Assembly: GCF_949987535.1 (NCBI RefSeq)
Contig: NC_080067.1
Location: 48,420,910-48,484,909, forward strand
Direction: 5' to 3'
Length of the DNA: 64,000 bases
DNA from: Balaenoptera acutorostrata
Lineage: Eukaryota > Chordata > Mammalia > Artiodactyla > Balaenopteridae
The notes below the pieces were generated by a model, which saw only the letters and a list, made by a program, of their open reading frames with translations, did not search any database and was not told where the DNA came from. A program made the position numbers and the translations under genes. This document shows, in pieces, positions 49,786 to 62,905 of the stretch. Each line of letters opens with the position of its first letter. The first letter of the stretch is position 1.

Positions 49786-51239
49786 AATGACAATTTATCC
49801 ACTAATATTCTATAGATAGGTATATAAACTATATAAAATTCAGGAAGCTTCTCAGTTTGGTTTAATATTTACCATTCTTTCATTAGTGTATTTTATATGT
49901 TTTAAATAAGACCCCTTGATTAAATTAAAACTAATATAATTCAAATTTAAACAAAGTGGTAGCATTTGCCAAGTGTTGTTGTATCTCAAAGTAAGATTAA
50001 GCAAAGATTATTGCTCAGATTAATACAAAGGCAATTTGGATTACTTACATAAACAACACTAAACCTTTATTACATGAATGAGAATAGAATGGTCATACTC
50101 ATCACTTACCCTTCCTCTTCCCAAGAATCCCACACTCATGTGTAGTTATACACCATCTTAATTGCTTTTCATTCAGCTCTTTTGTTCACTATCAAAAATG
50201 CAATCCATAAGAGGCAAAAGTTAAGCTGTATAAAGTGATTTAAGTTGTATTTCATAATATACCATGAACTATCTCATAGATTATTCAAGAAAATTCATTT
50301 CAATGATGCATTCTTTTTTTTTTGGATGATATTTGAATAAAATATACAGGTGGCAACAATTTAAAAGCTCCAGTTTATGCTATGGTCATGCTTAATATTA
50401 CATGGTATCAATTAATTTTTTTCTTTTTTCCAACTGTCAAAGTTCCCTACTGCAAATTCACAATCACAAGAGTGAAGCTCTGCAATATAATCACATTCTT
50501 TTACAGACAATTGTATTCTTTTTCCTCTGGGACCAGTTAAAGGTGTTTTTGAGTGCTAAAATTATTCTCTACTCTCCTACTTGAAAGTAAAGACAATTTT
50601 AAATTCTTTCTAAACATTGATGGAATTATTTTACTATGATACAATTTAATATGGAATTATACAACAGGAATATTAATTAGGACTAGAATCAAGATATATT
50701 TCTGTTACAAGCATTTACAGAATAGACCATACATTCAATTATCTTTAGAGCAGGTGTGAGAGGGAATGTTTTAAAGAAATCTTCATATCTTTTCTATTTT
50801 TGGCAGTTTCTCCTCACGCCTGTGGTCAAACTCTGAATCATATTATTTTGACTAACTTTCCTTAGTTTGCTACAATTTTATTAAGCCAATCATTTCACCT
50901 ACTTTCTCTAAAGATTGTCTGTTCTCAAGCTGACACAAGAAATAGAATCTCTTATAAAGTGAGAGTAAATTCATAAGAAAATGATTATATATCCAAAGTA
51001 AATATAAATAAATCTGTTTTAGCTTTTTCTTGTTTTTGCTATTACCATATTTTGCAAAATGACATAGACATGTAAACATTAGACATTTATAGTCTCCTGT
51101 ACATTCCTTTAATTTAGTAAAAATATTAAAGAATGAAAAAATAGGAAAAAAATTGCAATAAGTATGATAGAGAAAGGATTATTGTTTTTAATACATGAGT
51201 CCTTGAAAATATACTAATCACTTTTTTTCCCATTAGATA
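49786..51239. other. AT-rich DNA without recognised features
   Basis: No gene or nameable repeat recognised. Confidence 0.45.
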
Positions 51240-51830
51240 AATGAGCAAGTATAATACAAAAAATTATTGGTGGGAAAAGAAATACAAATAGTCAGCAAAC
51301 ACAGCAAAATATGCTCATACTCATTAGGAAACAATCAAGAGTAGAGATTTCATGTGATTTTCATCAATCAAATTGACAAAATTTTGTTTATTATTCATAC
51401 AGCTAGCAGGACTATGTGAGATGGAAATTTTCATAAAGTGGTAGAAAGCCTTCTGGCAGTAAATGTATTTGTGTTTGTTGATTCAGAATTTTCCTAGCAA
51501 ATTATCCTAATGAGGCCAAGAAATATTGATGAATTAAGATGACTTTCATTGCATTTTTCATAATAGTAAAATATTGAGAGCATCATACATATCTAATACT
51601 ATTAGTTTTGCTTAATAAACTATGGAGTAATTATATGATGTATATCTCATTGCCATTAGAAAGTAAATATTCAAAGACTGTTTAATGGTATAAAAATGTT
51701 TATATTATAAAAGTTACAAGGCAGATCATAGAACTGTAAAGCCAATGTTACTTTAATTTTTCTATTGGTTATATGTATTCAAATAAAATATCAGGAAGAT
51801 AATTCACCAAAAGTTTAACACTGCCTATCT
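51240..51830 (+). mobile_element. Old L1/HAL1 ORF2 3' fragment, sense (probable)
   Basis: Pattern 'agcaaacacagcaaaatatgc', 'tcaaattgacaaaattt', 'gcaggactatgtgag', 'tttcataatagtaaaatattg' and 'aataaactatggagtaatta' fits old L1M/HAL1 ORF2 ends. Strongly decayed. Confidence 0.5.
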
Positions 51831-52661
51831 CTTTGGCTTATCAGCATGTTTTTAATTTATATATTTATTTGTCAATGTTTTCAACAATGACAAAATATTA
51901 TTTAAAAATTTAAATACATGAATATTATTGAAACAGTAAGAAAAACTATTTTTAGTACGTGACTGAACAACTGATATCATTTTTCTACATTTTCAGTGGA
52001 ATTTTTTCAGTATATAATTATGAGTTAACATTAAAATTGTACTTGTTTCAAAGCATAAACCTACATAGAGAATTTAATTTTGAAAATTATAAAACATTTT
52101 GTATATACATAGATTTCAGAACATGAATGGAATCAATTTGCATTTCTCCAGACATTGATAAAAATGTTTTCATGTAATTTTAATCTTTTCTCTGAAATAC
52201 TATATATATATATATTTCAGTCATATGCCTAAAATAACATTATTCACATTGTTAATGGTTGCCTAATTTGGTGTTGTTAAATAGAAGCCTTTATTTGGGT
52301 AGGACCATCCTGCAGAAGTGAGGAGATAAATACATATACATATATATACACACATTTAGAATTAATTGTCTGATTTTTATATATAGGCTGTCTGTTTTAA
52401 ATGTAAAATCTTCATATCCAGATTACTTTTAGAAAATCAAAAGATATGGCACAACTTAGTGTCATGATTTTTCAGGATACCATTGGCTGATGACAATTTC
52501 TTTATTTTTAACCACAGATCCCAGCTGTCCAACTTTATCAGTTAGGTTAACCTGAACCATGTTGGTATTTGAACTTAAAATCTGTATTGACCAAAATATC
52601 ATGCAATAGATGTTTGTCATTAACAAGACTGAGTTTTACATCATCAAGTTTACGATGTCCT
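51831..52661. other. AT-rich DNA with short TA runs
   Basis: TA runs at 52200-52215 and 52326-52350. Nothing else was recognised. Confidence 0.45.
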
Positions 52662-52669
52662 AAGACTTA

Positions 52670-54560
52670 TTTTTTGTTTTTAACTTTTATTGGAGTATAG
52701 TTGATCTACAATGTTGCTTTAGTTTCTGCTGTACAGCAAAGTGAATCTGTTATACATATACATATATCCACTCTTTTTTTAGATTCTTTTCTCATATAGG
52801 CCATTACAGAGTACTGAGTAGAGTTCCCTGTGCTATACAGTAGGTTCTTATTAGTTATCTATTTTATATATAGTAGTGTATGTATGTCAATCCCAATCTT
52901 CCAATTTATCCCTCCCCCCCTTACCCCTTGGAAACCATAAGTATATTTTCTACATTTGTAACTCTATTTGTTTTGTAAATAAGTTCATTTGTATCATTTT
53001 TTTTAGATTCCACATATAAGTGATATCATATGATATTTGCCTTTCTCTCTCTGATTTACTTCACTCAGTATGACAATCTGTAGGTCCATCCATGTTGCTG
53101 CAAATGGCATTATTTTGTTCTTTTTTATGGCTGAGTAATATTCCATTGTATATATGTACCACATCTTCTTTATCCATTCCTCTGTTGATGGACATTTACG
53201 TTGCTTCCACATATTGGCTACTGTAAACAGAGGTACTATGAACATTGGGGTGCATGTATCTTTTCAAATTTGAGTTTTCATCTTTTCTGAATATATGTCC
53301 AGGAGTGGGATTGTTGGATCATATGGTAGCTCTACTTATAGTTTTTTAAGGAACCTCCATACTGTTCTCCATAGTGGCTGTACCAATTTACATTCCCATC
53401 AACAGTGCAAGAGGGTTCCCTTTTCTCCACACCCTCTCCAGAATTTATTGATTGTAGATTTTTTTGATGATAACCATTCTTCGTGATGTGAGGTGATACC
53501 TCACTGTAGTTTTTATTTGCGTTTCCCTAATAATTAGTAATGTTGAGCATCTTCTCATGTGCATTTTAAACCATCTGTATATCTTCTTTGGAGAATTCAC
53601 CACTGCATCAAAAAGAATAAAATACCTAGGAATAAACCTGCCAAAGGAGGCAAAAGACTGTACTCAGAAACAATAAGATACTGATGAAAGAAATAAAAGA
53701 TGACACAAACAAATGGAGAGATATACCATGCTTTGGATTGGAAGAATCAATATTGTGAAAATGACTACACTACTCAAAGCATTCTAAAGATTCAATGCAA
53801 TCCCTATCAAATTACCAATGACATTTTTCACAGAATTAGAACAAAAAATTTTACAATTTGTACAGAAACACAGAAGACCGTAAATAGCTAAAGCAATCTT
53901 CAGAAAGAAAAACGGAGCTGGAGCAATCAGGTTCCCTGACTTCAGACTATACTACAAAGCTACAGTAATGAAAACAGTACAGTATTGGCACAAAAACAGA
54001 AATATAGATCAATGGAACAGGATAGAAAGTCCAGAGATAGATCCATGCATCTATGGTCACCTAATCTATGACAAAGGATGCAAGAATATACAATGGAGAA
54101 AAGACAGTCTTTTCAAAAGGTGGTGCTGGTAAAGCTGGTCAGCTACATGTAAAAGAATGAAATTAGAACACTCCCTAACACCATACACAAAAATAAACTC
54201 AAAATGGATTAAAAACCTAAATGTATGGCCAAATACTATAAAACTCTTAGAGGAAAACATAGGCAGGACACTCTCTGACATAAATCGCAGCAAGATCTTT
54301 TTTGATCCACCTCCTAATGAAAATAATAACAAAAATAAACAAATGGGACCTAATTATATTTAAAATCTTTTGCACAGCAAAGGAAACTATAAACAAAACG
54401 AAAAGACAACCCTCAGAATGGGAGAAAATATTTGCAGATGAAGCAACTGACAAGGGATTAATCTCCAAAATATACAAACAGCTCATGCAACTCAATATTA
54501 AAAAAACAAATAAATAAACCAATCAAAAAATGGGCAGAAGATCTAAATAGACATTCTCCC
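52670..54560 (-). mobile_element. Second twin-primed L1 with inversion
   Basis: 52670-53595 is antisense L1 from the 3' end back to the position matching about 7931 of the full-length copy. At 53595/53596 orientation flips: 53596-54560 is sense L1 from about 6962 to about 7936-7940. Seen from the minus strand this is a normal 3' part preceded by an inverted 5' part, the twin-priming product. AAGACTT at 52662-52668 and 54561-54567 is the probable TSD core. Frames keep ORF2 words but are broken. It is more diverged than the copy at 29.9 kb. Confidence 0.85.
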
Positions 54561-54567
54561 AAGACTT

Positions 54568-55939
54568 CTAATTCTTAAAATACTATAACTGTGTGTGTGT
54601 GTTTCTTGAGGCAGAAGTGATTTAGTATTTATTCTTATTTGTGTAATTTGTGTTCAAGCTACCCAGCTGGACAATAAAAAAAAAGGATAATGAAGTGAAC
54701 GTTTAATTTAAGAATAAAAGATATGTTAAAGTGAAATTCTGTGTTTTCTACTGGTTAGGTAAAGTTGGAGGTTACAATTAAATGTTGAAAGGTTTCTTCA
54801 CAGAACATTGTAAGTGCATCATAGCAGATTTTGTTTGCTCTGCCACATTTGCCTGCCACAGTTCATATTCTCATGTTCCAAGTAAGAGAATACATAATAC
54901 CAACTCAAATCTATACCTGACGTACATATATTTTACATGTGAAATTGAGTGATTTATAACTTACAGTACCTCTTTTATTTGATATAAACAAAGAGAGTGC
55001 CTTTCCAAGAGGTGTATAGGGTAACACAAGTCACAATACATTCAGGGACTTATAAGAGTATTTCAACCAGAAGCATGCTGATCTGCTTTGCCCTAGTCCT
55101 ACTTTTCTCTTTCCATGTCTCACTGCATGAATTCCTCCCTAATGGATAGCATGCATATGCAACCCAGGGTGTAGAAGCTTAAGACAAGCTAAAGCCATTC
55201 ATCTTCTCTGAATACCTGCATGTCTATATGCACAGACCTTTTATGCTCAACAGGGAATTATACTGGAAAGATTGGTTGAGTACACATTTGTTTGATTGTC
55301 AGACTGTATATGGAGTCCTTCATATAGGATACTTTGTGCTGTGTTCTGCCACTGGGTTCAATAAGATCAATAATTAGTAACTGGATTGCATTTTATTGCT
55401 CTACCCACCACTCCTGCAAAATTGCTTTTTTGAAATCCCTTATGAGTCTCTACAGGAGAAAATGCTAAAACAGGAGATCAGGAAGCAAAGCCCCACTGCA
55501 ACCATGAAAAGACAATGCCATCAAGGACTTTCTTTATTATAGTAAACATTATCCTTAAATAATAACTGTTGGTCCTTCAAAAACATATTTAATCTTGTGA
55601 TCACTGTGAAATGTGTAAATGAGTAGAATATGTTTTTCTACAAGAGTTTCTAAAAAATTTCAAGCCCAAAAATTGTGGCCTGTGGAAGTGTGAAGGTAAA
55701 TATTATAGATATGTTCAGTTTATTACTAATTTCTATATTCATCCTAGCTTTTCTTTCAGTTTTCCCCTATTTTCCTCTATCTTATGAGATATGAATACAG
55801 ACATAGATATAGATTCTTGTATCCTTATAAGCCACCAAATATTCTTTCTGGGACTATGTGTGTCATAAACAAACAAATATATACAAAATATGAAACTTAC
55901 CAAGATCACATGAGGTTGTGTGTGTGTGTTTAAATTAAT
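54568..55939. other. AT-rich DNA with a TG run at 54588-54602
   Basis: No gene or nameable repeat recognised. Confidence 0.45.
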
Positions 55940-56765
55940 AAAGTTTATTTTTTTAGAGCAGTTTTAGGTTCACAACAAAATAGCAAAATAGGAGAAAGTA
56001 CAGGAAGTTCCCATATACTCCTTGTCCACATCTCTGCCTTCACACATACAACTTCCGCTACCTGGACACCCAGCACCACTGTGGCACATTTGTTACATTC
56101 GATGAATTTGCATTGACATATCATCACCCAAAGTCCATAGTTTACATTGGAGTTCACTCTTGGTGTTGTACATTCTATGAGTTTTGACAAATGTGTAATG
56201 ATATGTACCCTTCATTGTAGTGATCATACCGAAGAGTTTCACTGCCCTAAAATCCTCTGTGCTCTGCCTATTCAACCCTCTCGTCTAACTCCTGGAAATC
56301 ACGGACTTTATTTTTTACTGTCTTTAAAGTTTTTGCCTTTTCCAGAATGTCATGTAGTTGGAATTATGTGTATGTATTCTTTTTAGATTACTTCTTTTAC
56401 TTGGTAATATGCATATACGTTTCTTCATGTCTTTTCATGGCTTGATAGCTCATTTCTTTTTAGCTCTGAAAATTATTCCAATTTTTGGTTGTCACAGTTT
56501 ATTTATCCATTCACCTACTGAAGGACATTTGATTGCCTCCAAGTATGAGCAATTATGAGAAAAGCTGCTATAAATATCCCTGTGCTGGCTCTTGTGTGAA
56601 CATAAATTTTCAACTCTCTTGAGTAAATACCAAGGAGCGTGATTACTGCATCATATAGTAAGAGTATGTTTATAGATTTGTTATAAACCTCCCAAAACTC
56701 CAAAGTGGCTGTAACATTTTGCATTCCCACCGGCAGTGAATGAGAGTTCCTGCTGCTCCAATCTG
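55940..56765 (-). mobile_element. Old L1 3'UTR and ORF2 end, antisense
   Basis: The plus strand shows AGCAGTTTTAGGTTCACA, CCAAAGTCCATAGTTTACAT, GAGTTTTGACAAATG, GTTTCACTGCCCTAAAAT, then the antisense ORF2 end (GTCACAGTTTATTTATCCATTC; GTGGCTGTAACATTTTGCATTCCC). It parallels 27195-27535 and 44640-45450. Minus-strand frames are fragments of ORF2. Confidence 0.8.
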
Positions 56766-56829
56766 TTCTAAAGGAACCAGCACACATCACCACCTCCCAC
56801 TACCATAAAGCTTTTCCTGCTAATTACTT

Positions 56830-57570
56830 GTTACATTTCAGAATGATACTATGTTTCCACTTGCTCAAGCCAGAGAGCCATGAGTCTCCCCTAATTCCAT
56901 CTTTTCCTTCAACAGCTTCATTTTCAATTAATCGTTGAATACTGACAAGTCTAACTCTGAAATATTTATTGAATCTATAATCTTCTCTCTAACATGATTA
57001 TTTCTCCTCCGAATCAAGCAGCGTTCTCCAATTTATCCCTCTGCCTCCAGCCTCATCTCCCCTCCATATATTATCCACACTGCAAAGTAGAATTTTTAAA
57101 ATGCAGATTACACTTTCATTGCTTTCTGGATAAAATCCAATATCCTTGCATAATCAATAAGTTCTCTGTATCCTCACACATTGCCTCACTTTCAAAATAT
57201 TGAAATTATCTTCTAAGTGGTATCCCCTTTTCCATGAAGTAATCTGGCATTTGCCAGAAAAAATCCTAATAAAACCTTACATCATTGAGTTATATTGCAA
57301 TTGCCTGCACTGAAGTTCATACTCCTGGTTTTCAAAACTTCAACAGCCTGTCACAAAGGTAAATTTGTTAATCTCTTCTTTTCTCCTGCTACTACATTAC
57401 AAATGATGTTTTGTGTTAATTCTACTTGTGTATTCAGTCCCCTGCAAATTCTTGCATGTATAGGTCCTCTTGCCTTCAGTTCTCTAAGACTTGTACCTTG
57501 CCTAGAATTTGTTCCATACTGTACTTCTATTGCCATTCATAGATTCATGAAGCTCAAATTCTAATCCCTC
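56830..57570 (+). mobile_element. L2-like ancient LINE fragments (probable)
   Basis: Two stretches, 57060-57160 ('aaaatgcagattacac', 'ggataaaatccaatat') and 57410-57530 ('cttgtaccttgcctagaatttg'), follow L2-type wording. Highly decayed. I could not join them into one element. Confidence 0.35.
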
Positions 57571-58020
57571 ACACTACTATCCCAACAGCTTCCTGCCATC
57601 AGATCATGTAGGTTTTATTTTTCCTCTAAGGTTTTGTAAAAGTAAATGAAAAATAACTATCTCAATTCTTGTCTCTTGATTGAATGCACAGACCTATGTG
57701 TTCAGAATGTCAGATGGCAGGCAAGCTTTTGGTGAATGTGTATATTTCTGCAAGCTATGGCTCTAAGACATTGTAACAGACCTTTTGAACACCACACATC
57801 TTTTTTCTTTATAATGTATTCTAAGTCTTCTCCAGTCACAGCCTCTCCCCATTCCTTCTTTAAACCAATGATATATACACCCACTACTCATTGCCAATAT
57901 ACTACCTTTTCATATCAATTATAATGGATTTTAAAATAACTTGTACTTTTCACTTGATTCTTTTTCTCTCGAAATTAACAACTTGAAATAAACATATCCC
58001 TCCAGAGTCTGGCAGATAAA
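57571..58020. other. Unassigned AT-rich DNA
   Basis: No recognised feature. The TSD of the next SINE starts at 58021. Confidence 0.45.
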
Positions 58021-58029
58021 CCACATTAT

Positions 58030-58334
58030 TTTTTTTTTTAATTAATTTATTTATTTTTATATTTTTTATTTTTGGCTGTGTTGGGTCTTCGTTTCTGTGC
58101 GAGGGCTTTCTCTAGTTGCGGCAAGCGGGGGCCACTCTTCATCGCGGTGCGCGGGCCTCTCACTATCGCGGCCTCTCTTGTTGCGGAGCACAGGCTCCAG
58201 ACGCGCAGGCTCAGTAGTTGTGGCTCACGGGCCTAGGTGCTCCGCGGCATGTGGGATCTTCCCAGACAAGGGCTCGAACCCGTGTCCCCTGCATTGGCAG
58301 GCAGATTCTCAACCACTGCGCTACCAGGGAAGCC
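58030..58334 (-). mobile_element. CHR-type SINE
   Basis: The minus strand starts GGCTTCCCTGGTAGCGCAG with B box GGTTCGAGCCC. Short TSD CCACATTAT at 58021-58029 and 58335-58343. The tail is a simple A/T-rich run. It has the same orientation as the other three copies. Confidence 0.9.
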
Positions 58335-58343
58335 CCACATTAT

Positions 58344-58819
58344 GTTTTTAAAGAAGGAATTTCTCTGAAATATCATGGTTTATTTAAAATTTTATACAAT
58401 TTTGCATCCTATTCTGTGTCAAGATGGTATTGTTATTATACCAAATAATGATGTAAATCACTTACTCTTAGCTAAAGCAAGCAACCAAAAATATTCTTAA
58501 CTTTCCTACCTGTGTTTTTGATCAATAGTTTATGTGGTTTCATTGATCTATCTTTTAATGTTATGATAATTATATATCATTATCATTATCTATCTTTTAT
58601 TTCTTCTAGATATTCCCTCTCTTCTGCTTTATTGCCAAATAATAACACCATACCTTTATTAAATATGATTATACTTTAAATTGAAGTAATTTAAATATTG
58701 CTGCAAATAATAGTCCATGTGTTTATTTCTTGGTCATTCTCATATAAAAATAGCAAATTTATGGTCAGTGTAATTCACTGTGATAAAAGTCATTTAAAAA
58801 CAAACACCTAAGTACATTC
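58344..58819. other. AT-rich DNA without recognised features
   Basis: Nothing nameable seen. Confidence 0.45.
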
Positions 58820-59222
58820 TGTTGGGGAAGGTCATTGAGAGGACGTGAGTGACCTCTGATTAACCTGAGACCTACAACTGGGCAATCAGAGGCTCCTCAC
58901 TCCCTTCCATATCCTTAGAATGTACGTTCTGCTTCCTTTCCTCCTGCCAGAAGCTGCCTCAAGAACATAGCCTTGTCATAGTAATGTGGTATTGAGAACA
59001 TCTGGACAGTATACATGACTGAAACCAGTTAAGGCCTCTCTATAAGATTTTAAGATTTGGCAGGCTGGTGTGAAGATCTATTCATCTTGCAGCTTCCCAA
59101 GACAAGCCTCATAAGTAAGTTCCCTTGTTATTAAATCTGCTACCTACCAATCTGGAATGATCTGCCTCTTTCTTCAGTCTCTCCTTGCCCTGTATGTATG
59201 GGAGCTAGTTTGTGAACCAACA
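58820..59222 (+). mobile_element. Retroviral LTR (403 bp) with TGTTGG...CCAACA ends
   Basis: The ends form a 6-bp perfect inverted repeat. ATTAAA (near 59132) lies where a poly(A) signal is expected, followed by TCTGCTACC and a C/T-rich U5. Internal gag-like sequence follows, so this reads as the 5' LTR of a truncated element. No 3' LTR was seen downstream in the window. Confidence 0.6.
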
Positions 59223-60180
59223 GTTGCTGAGCCAGCCAGGCAACCAAAGGAATAGGCCATGGGAAAGAGGCATCCTTGGGGAAAATCCTGAGTTGTCCAT
59301 CGACCTCTATATGGGGAGGGGTGGCCTGTATGTCAGATGCTTGTGGACTGTTCTGTGAGTATGTGGATGCCCCCAAAATGCTGGCTGCTTTATGTACTTA
59401 TTTGAAGAATTGCCCGTAGCTCACTGTGGCCAAGAAGAGAAACGAATGGTTGCCATAGTAGACTGGCCTCTACTGCGGGCAGCTCAGCTGGACATCAATG
59501 CCCAACTACAGGCTGAAACTCAAGTTTGAAAGTTGGAAAAACAGCTGAGAGTATAGCAGGACATGCTGTTGTATTCTACCCTGCTAGCTTTGGGACTGGC
59601 AGAAAAGATGGGAGAGCAGAATAATAAACTGGAGATCTTAGACTGCTGCTTTGCAAAGCAAGGAGGGAAGAAACTACCTCAAATTAGCGTTCGAGTACTC
59701 GTAAGAAAGCCTGATTAAGACGATAAGAGGTGGCATCCCTGGGGAAGTGATGAAAATGAAGAGGAGGATGTTGTGGTGATTGACTAGTAAATGGACAGAG
59801 TGCCCATACCTTCCAACCCCTAATACAAAGAAAAAATTTAAATAGCAATGACCCTAGACCTCTGATCATAGAGAAATATACCCCAAAAACTCCTAGGAGA
59901 AAACTTGCATTATCCCTCCGTCTCTTGAAGTTGTAAATATTAACATGTCTTTGAAGTGTAAACATCCCAGGAGGTAACCAAAACACTGCACATGGAGACT
60001 GAAAAAAAAAAAAACAACCAAACAAACAAAAAAACAGGAGGAAGAGACTTTTACAAATACAGACTGACATAAAAGCTCTCTTGCCCAAAATCACAGCGTC
60101 CATAAGATTACTCATCAAGGGCAAATACAAATTTTAAAAGTCTTCTCCATAAATATTAGTAAAAAGCTTTAGCTGTGTGA
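59223..60180 (+). mobile_element. Decayed retroviral leader and gag-like remnant
   Basis: After the LTR comes a short leader, then from about 59370 a plus-strand stretch with gag-like character: a coiled-coil-like EKQLRVQQDM segment (preceding stops ignored), then a VRVLVRKPD segment (59689-59715) and an acidic tract near 59755-59790. Many stops interrupt it. An A/CAAA-rich run lies at 60003-60033. It is an old inactive copy; class I is a guess. The 148-codon minus frame here is antisense noise. Confidence 0.45.
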
Positions 60181-61689
60181 GTGGGTAACCTTAACCTTTT
60201 CCATATGCCAGAAACAATTTGGACTCAACTGTTATTTATAAATGACTGAGTTTTTTATTGCTATACATGATTCATGGCTAAACTTTTAGAATAAAAGGTA
60301 TGGGGTCTCTGTTTGTGTCTGTATGTTTATGTATGTCTATGTACATATGTTATGTATATGTGATGTTTTTCTACCTCTGGAGGGTATTATCAAAGTTAAT
60401 TTGTAAAACAGCTCTATATAATTGGACTGAAGAAAGATAAGATAAAATCAAAGTGTACTTATGTAAAACCAAAATTTAATTTTCTTTTATCTGCTAAAAA
60501 GATAAAGTTTTATTGGACTAATGGTCTCTTCTTGATGGGATTATGAAAGGTTTTTCTTTACCTTTTAAGTAATCTGCCTAGAATACAAAGATTTTGTGTT
60601 TTATCAAAATAATTTTCTGTGCTTAGTATTATCTTTATGAAATTTTTGATTACTTAAGAAAACTGAGCCATCTCTATTAAAAGAGCTAAGATTTTTATGA
60701 CTAGGTAGCTTTCTGTACTTCCCTTTGAAGCCTTTGATTGTCACTTTGGTTAAATGCATTACTAAGTGTTCTTGCACAGTGACTTATGATCCTATTTAAT
60801 TGTTTTAAACCTTTTTGACATTTTTGAGAAATGTCCTGAAAATCAAATCCTAAATATAATCTTGTTGACCTTGAAAGTTATTTGAGATTTTCCAGAGGGC
60901 CCCTGGAACATCTCAAAAGATGTGTTCTCTCTTCTTATGAAAGAAAGATGTTTGAACTAATTAGACTTATTTTGGTATGTTAAATTTCATGGGTAGCATT
61001 GTCAAAAGTGATGCTAAATTTTCATTAGGATATATTTATATGAAATTCCTAAATTTTTGAAATGTCCTGGTCTGCTGTTATCAATCATAATTTCAGTTAT
61101 AAATTATGGAGCATATATTGACATTTGCTTTTTATCAATATACATTGTAGTAATTTAGTGATTATATAGTGTCCAAAGCTATAAGCATTTCAAAGTCATA
61201 TTCTTATAATTATCTAATAAATATTGGATTGTCAACATCTGGTAAAAGAGTTTGTCAAAAACTCTTTGTTAAAAACTTCACTCTTAGGATTGTGGGGCAG
61301 AAATATGTGAAATCACAGAATTGAAACACTAAAGTAATCAACTGTAGAGCAATCTACAAGAAGTTGCATTGTCAAAATGTTTTAGTTAAGATGAGTGTGA
61401 TGGCTTATTTACAAAGAGGAACTGAACACTTTAGAAACAACTAACATTTACAGTGGGAAAATCAATTTTGTTCCATGTAAACTTTCAATATGCCTTTCTA
61501 ACTTGGACTTGTCAAAAAGAAACAAAGTGCTATAATATGAAATTAATAAAGCAAAGATAAATTTATAGGTAACTCAAACCATGTGATCAAATAATTTAAA
61601 GGAGTAAGCTACTTCATAAAAACATAACTTTTAATACTGTTAATTGCCATATTTCTTTGAAAAAGCATCTAAATAAAATAAGAGTTCAG
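60181..61689. other. AT-rich DNA, possibly more degraded retroviral internal sequence
   Basis: The stretch after 60240 has the AT-rich, stop-dense look of some ERV leaders (GGTCTCTGTTTGTGTCTGTATG near 60304), but I cannot identify a gene. Confidence 0.35.
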
Positions 61690-61985
61690 AAGGCTAGAAG
61701 TCTAAGTTGTTGCCAGTTTTGGTGATGCCTCTTCCCTTGGCTTGCAGATGGTTGCATTCTTGCTGTGTTCTCATGTGGTCTTTCTCCTTTGGGCGTGCAT
61801 GTCTGTGTCCTAATCTCTGCTTCTTATATGGAATTGAGGCCCACCATGAAAAACTTCATTTTCATTTTATTACTTCTTTAAAGTTCTTATCTTCAAATAC
61901 AGTTACCTTCTGAGGTGCCAGGACTTAGTACTTCAACATATGAATTTAGGTTGGCAACACAATTCAGCCCATAACATGAACTTTA
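61690..61985 (-). mobile_element. MaLR (MLT1-type) LTR, antisense
   Basis: The plus strand reads AGGCTAGAAGTCTAAG, 'ggcttgcagatggttgcattcttgc', 'tgttctcatgtggtctttc', 'tcttcaaatacagttacctt', 'acttcaacatatgaattta' and 'aattcagcccataaca', the antisense of an MLT1-type LTR from its middle to its 5' end. Confidence 0.75.
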
Positions 61986-62394
61986 AATGCAGATATTAGA
62001 AAAAAAAGGACTGACAATCAATTGATAAGAATTTTTAGCAGAGGATGTAGGTCACCCAATACTTTCTCACCCTTTCTTCTTTGGTAATATAATTATTGAC
62101 TTTTAGCTTGGTATATGACCTTCAGAATAAAGACTAGATTTTCTATCCAAAAAACTTTGATTTTTTTAGCGCTGATGTTCGAATTTTTGTGTAAAACTTG
62201 AAAATGCCCTTAATTTTTTCTGCTGTTTTCCTTCCTATTGGCTATAGCACTGATGAAATAGCTAGAGTGTTAGCATCTATTTTGGATGATGGAGTGATTT
62301 GGAGGATAGAATCCATGCGTACTGAAGATATAACACAATACTTTGGATACACCTTGCCCTAAAAAGACCACCTCCAGTCTTTTTTTAAAAAGCT
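61986..62394. other. Unassigned AT-rich DNA
   Basis: No recognised feature. Confidence 0.4.
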
Positions 62395-62905
62395 ATTTTT
62401 TCCAGCTTTATTGAGATATAATTGACACATATCATTGTGTAACTTTAAGACATAAAATGTGATGATTTGATATTTGTATATACTGTGAAATGTTTACCTC
62501 AATAAAGTTAGTTATCACACCAATCAGCTGATATAGTTACAATTTTTTGTGTATGTTAAGAAATTTTAAGATCTATATGTATAATATTCTATTGTTAACT
62601 ATAGTGATTGTATGGTAGATCATAACCCCAGAACTTATTCATCTTATAACTGGAAGTTTGAATCCTTTCACCACCTTCACTGATTTTTTTCCCCACCCTA
62701 CCCTCCACCCCTGGCAATTACCAATCTACTCTCTGTTTCTATAAATTCAGCTTTTTAATATTCCATATATAAGTGAAATCATATAGTATTTGTCTTTCTC
62801 TGATTTATTTTAAATACTTAGCATAATGCCCTCAAGTTCCATCCATGTTGTCACAAATGGCAGGATTTCCTTCTTTTTTATGGCTGAATATAATTTCATT
62901 TCTCA
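62395..62905 (-). mobile_element. Old L1 3' end, antisense
   Basis: TCCAGCTTTATTGAGATATAA, then GTTAACTATAGTGAT, CACCAATCTACTCTCTG and the antisense ORF2 end with CATGTTGTCACAAATGGCAGG. It parallels 37136-38315 closely. Confidence 0.8.

Noticed and set aside
59684..60130. 148-codon minus frame
   Set aside because: It is antisense to the retroviral remnant, with low-complexity F/C-rich stretches and no motif.
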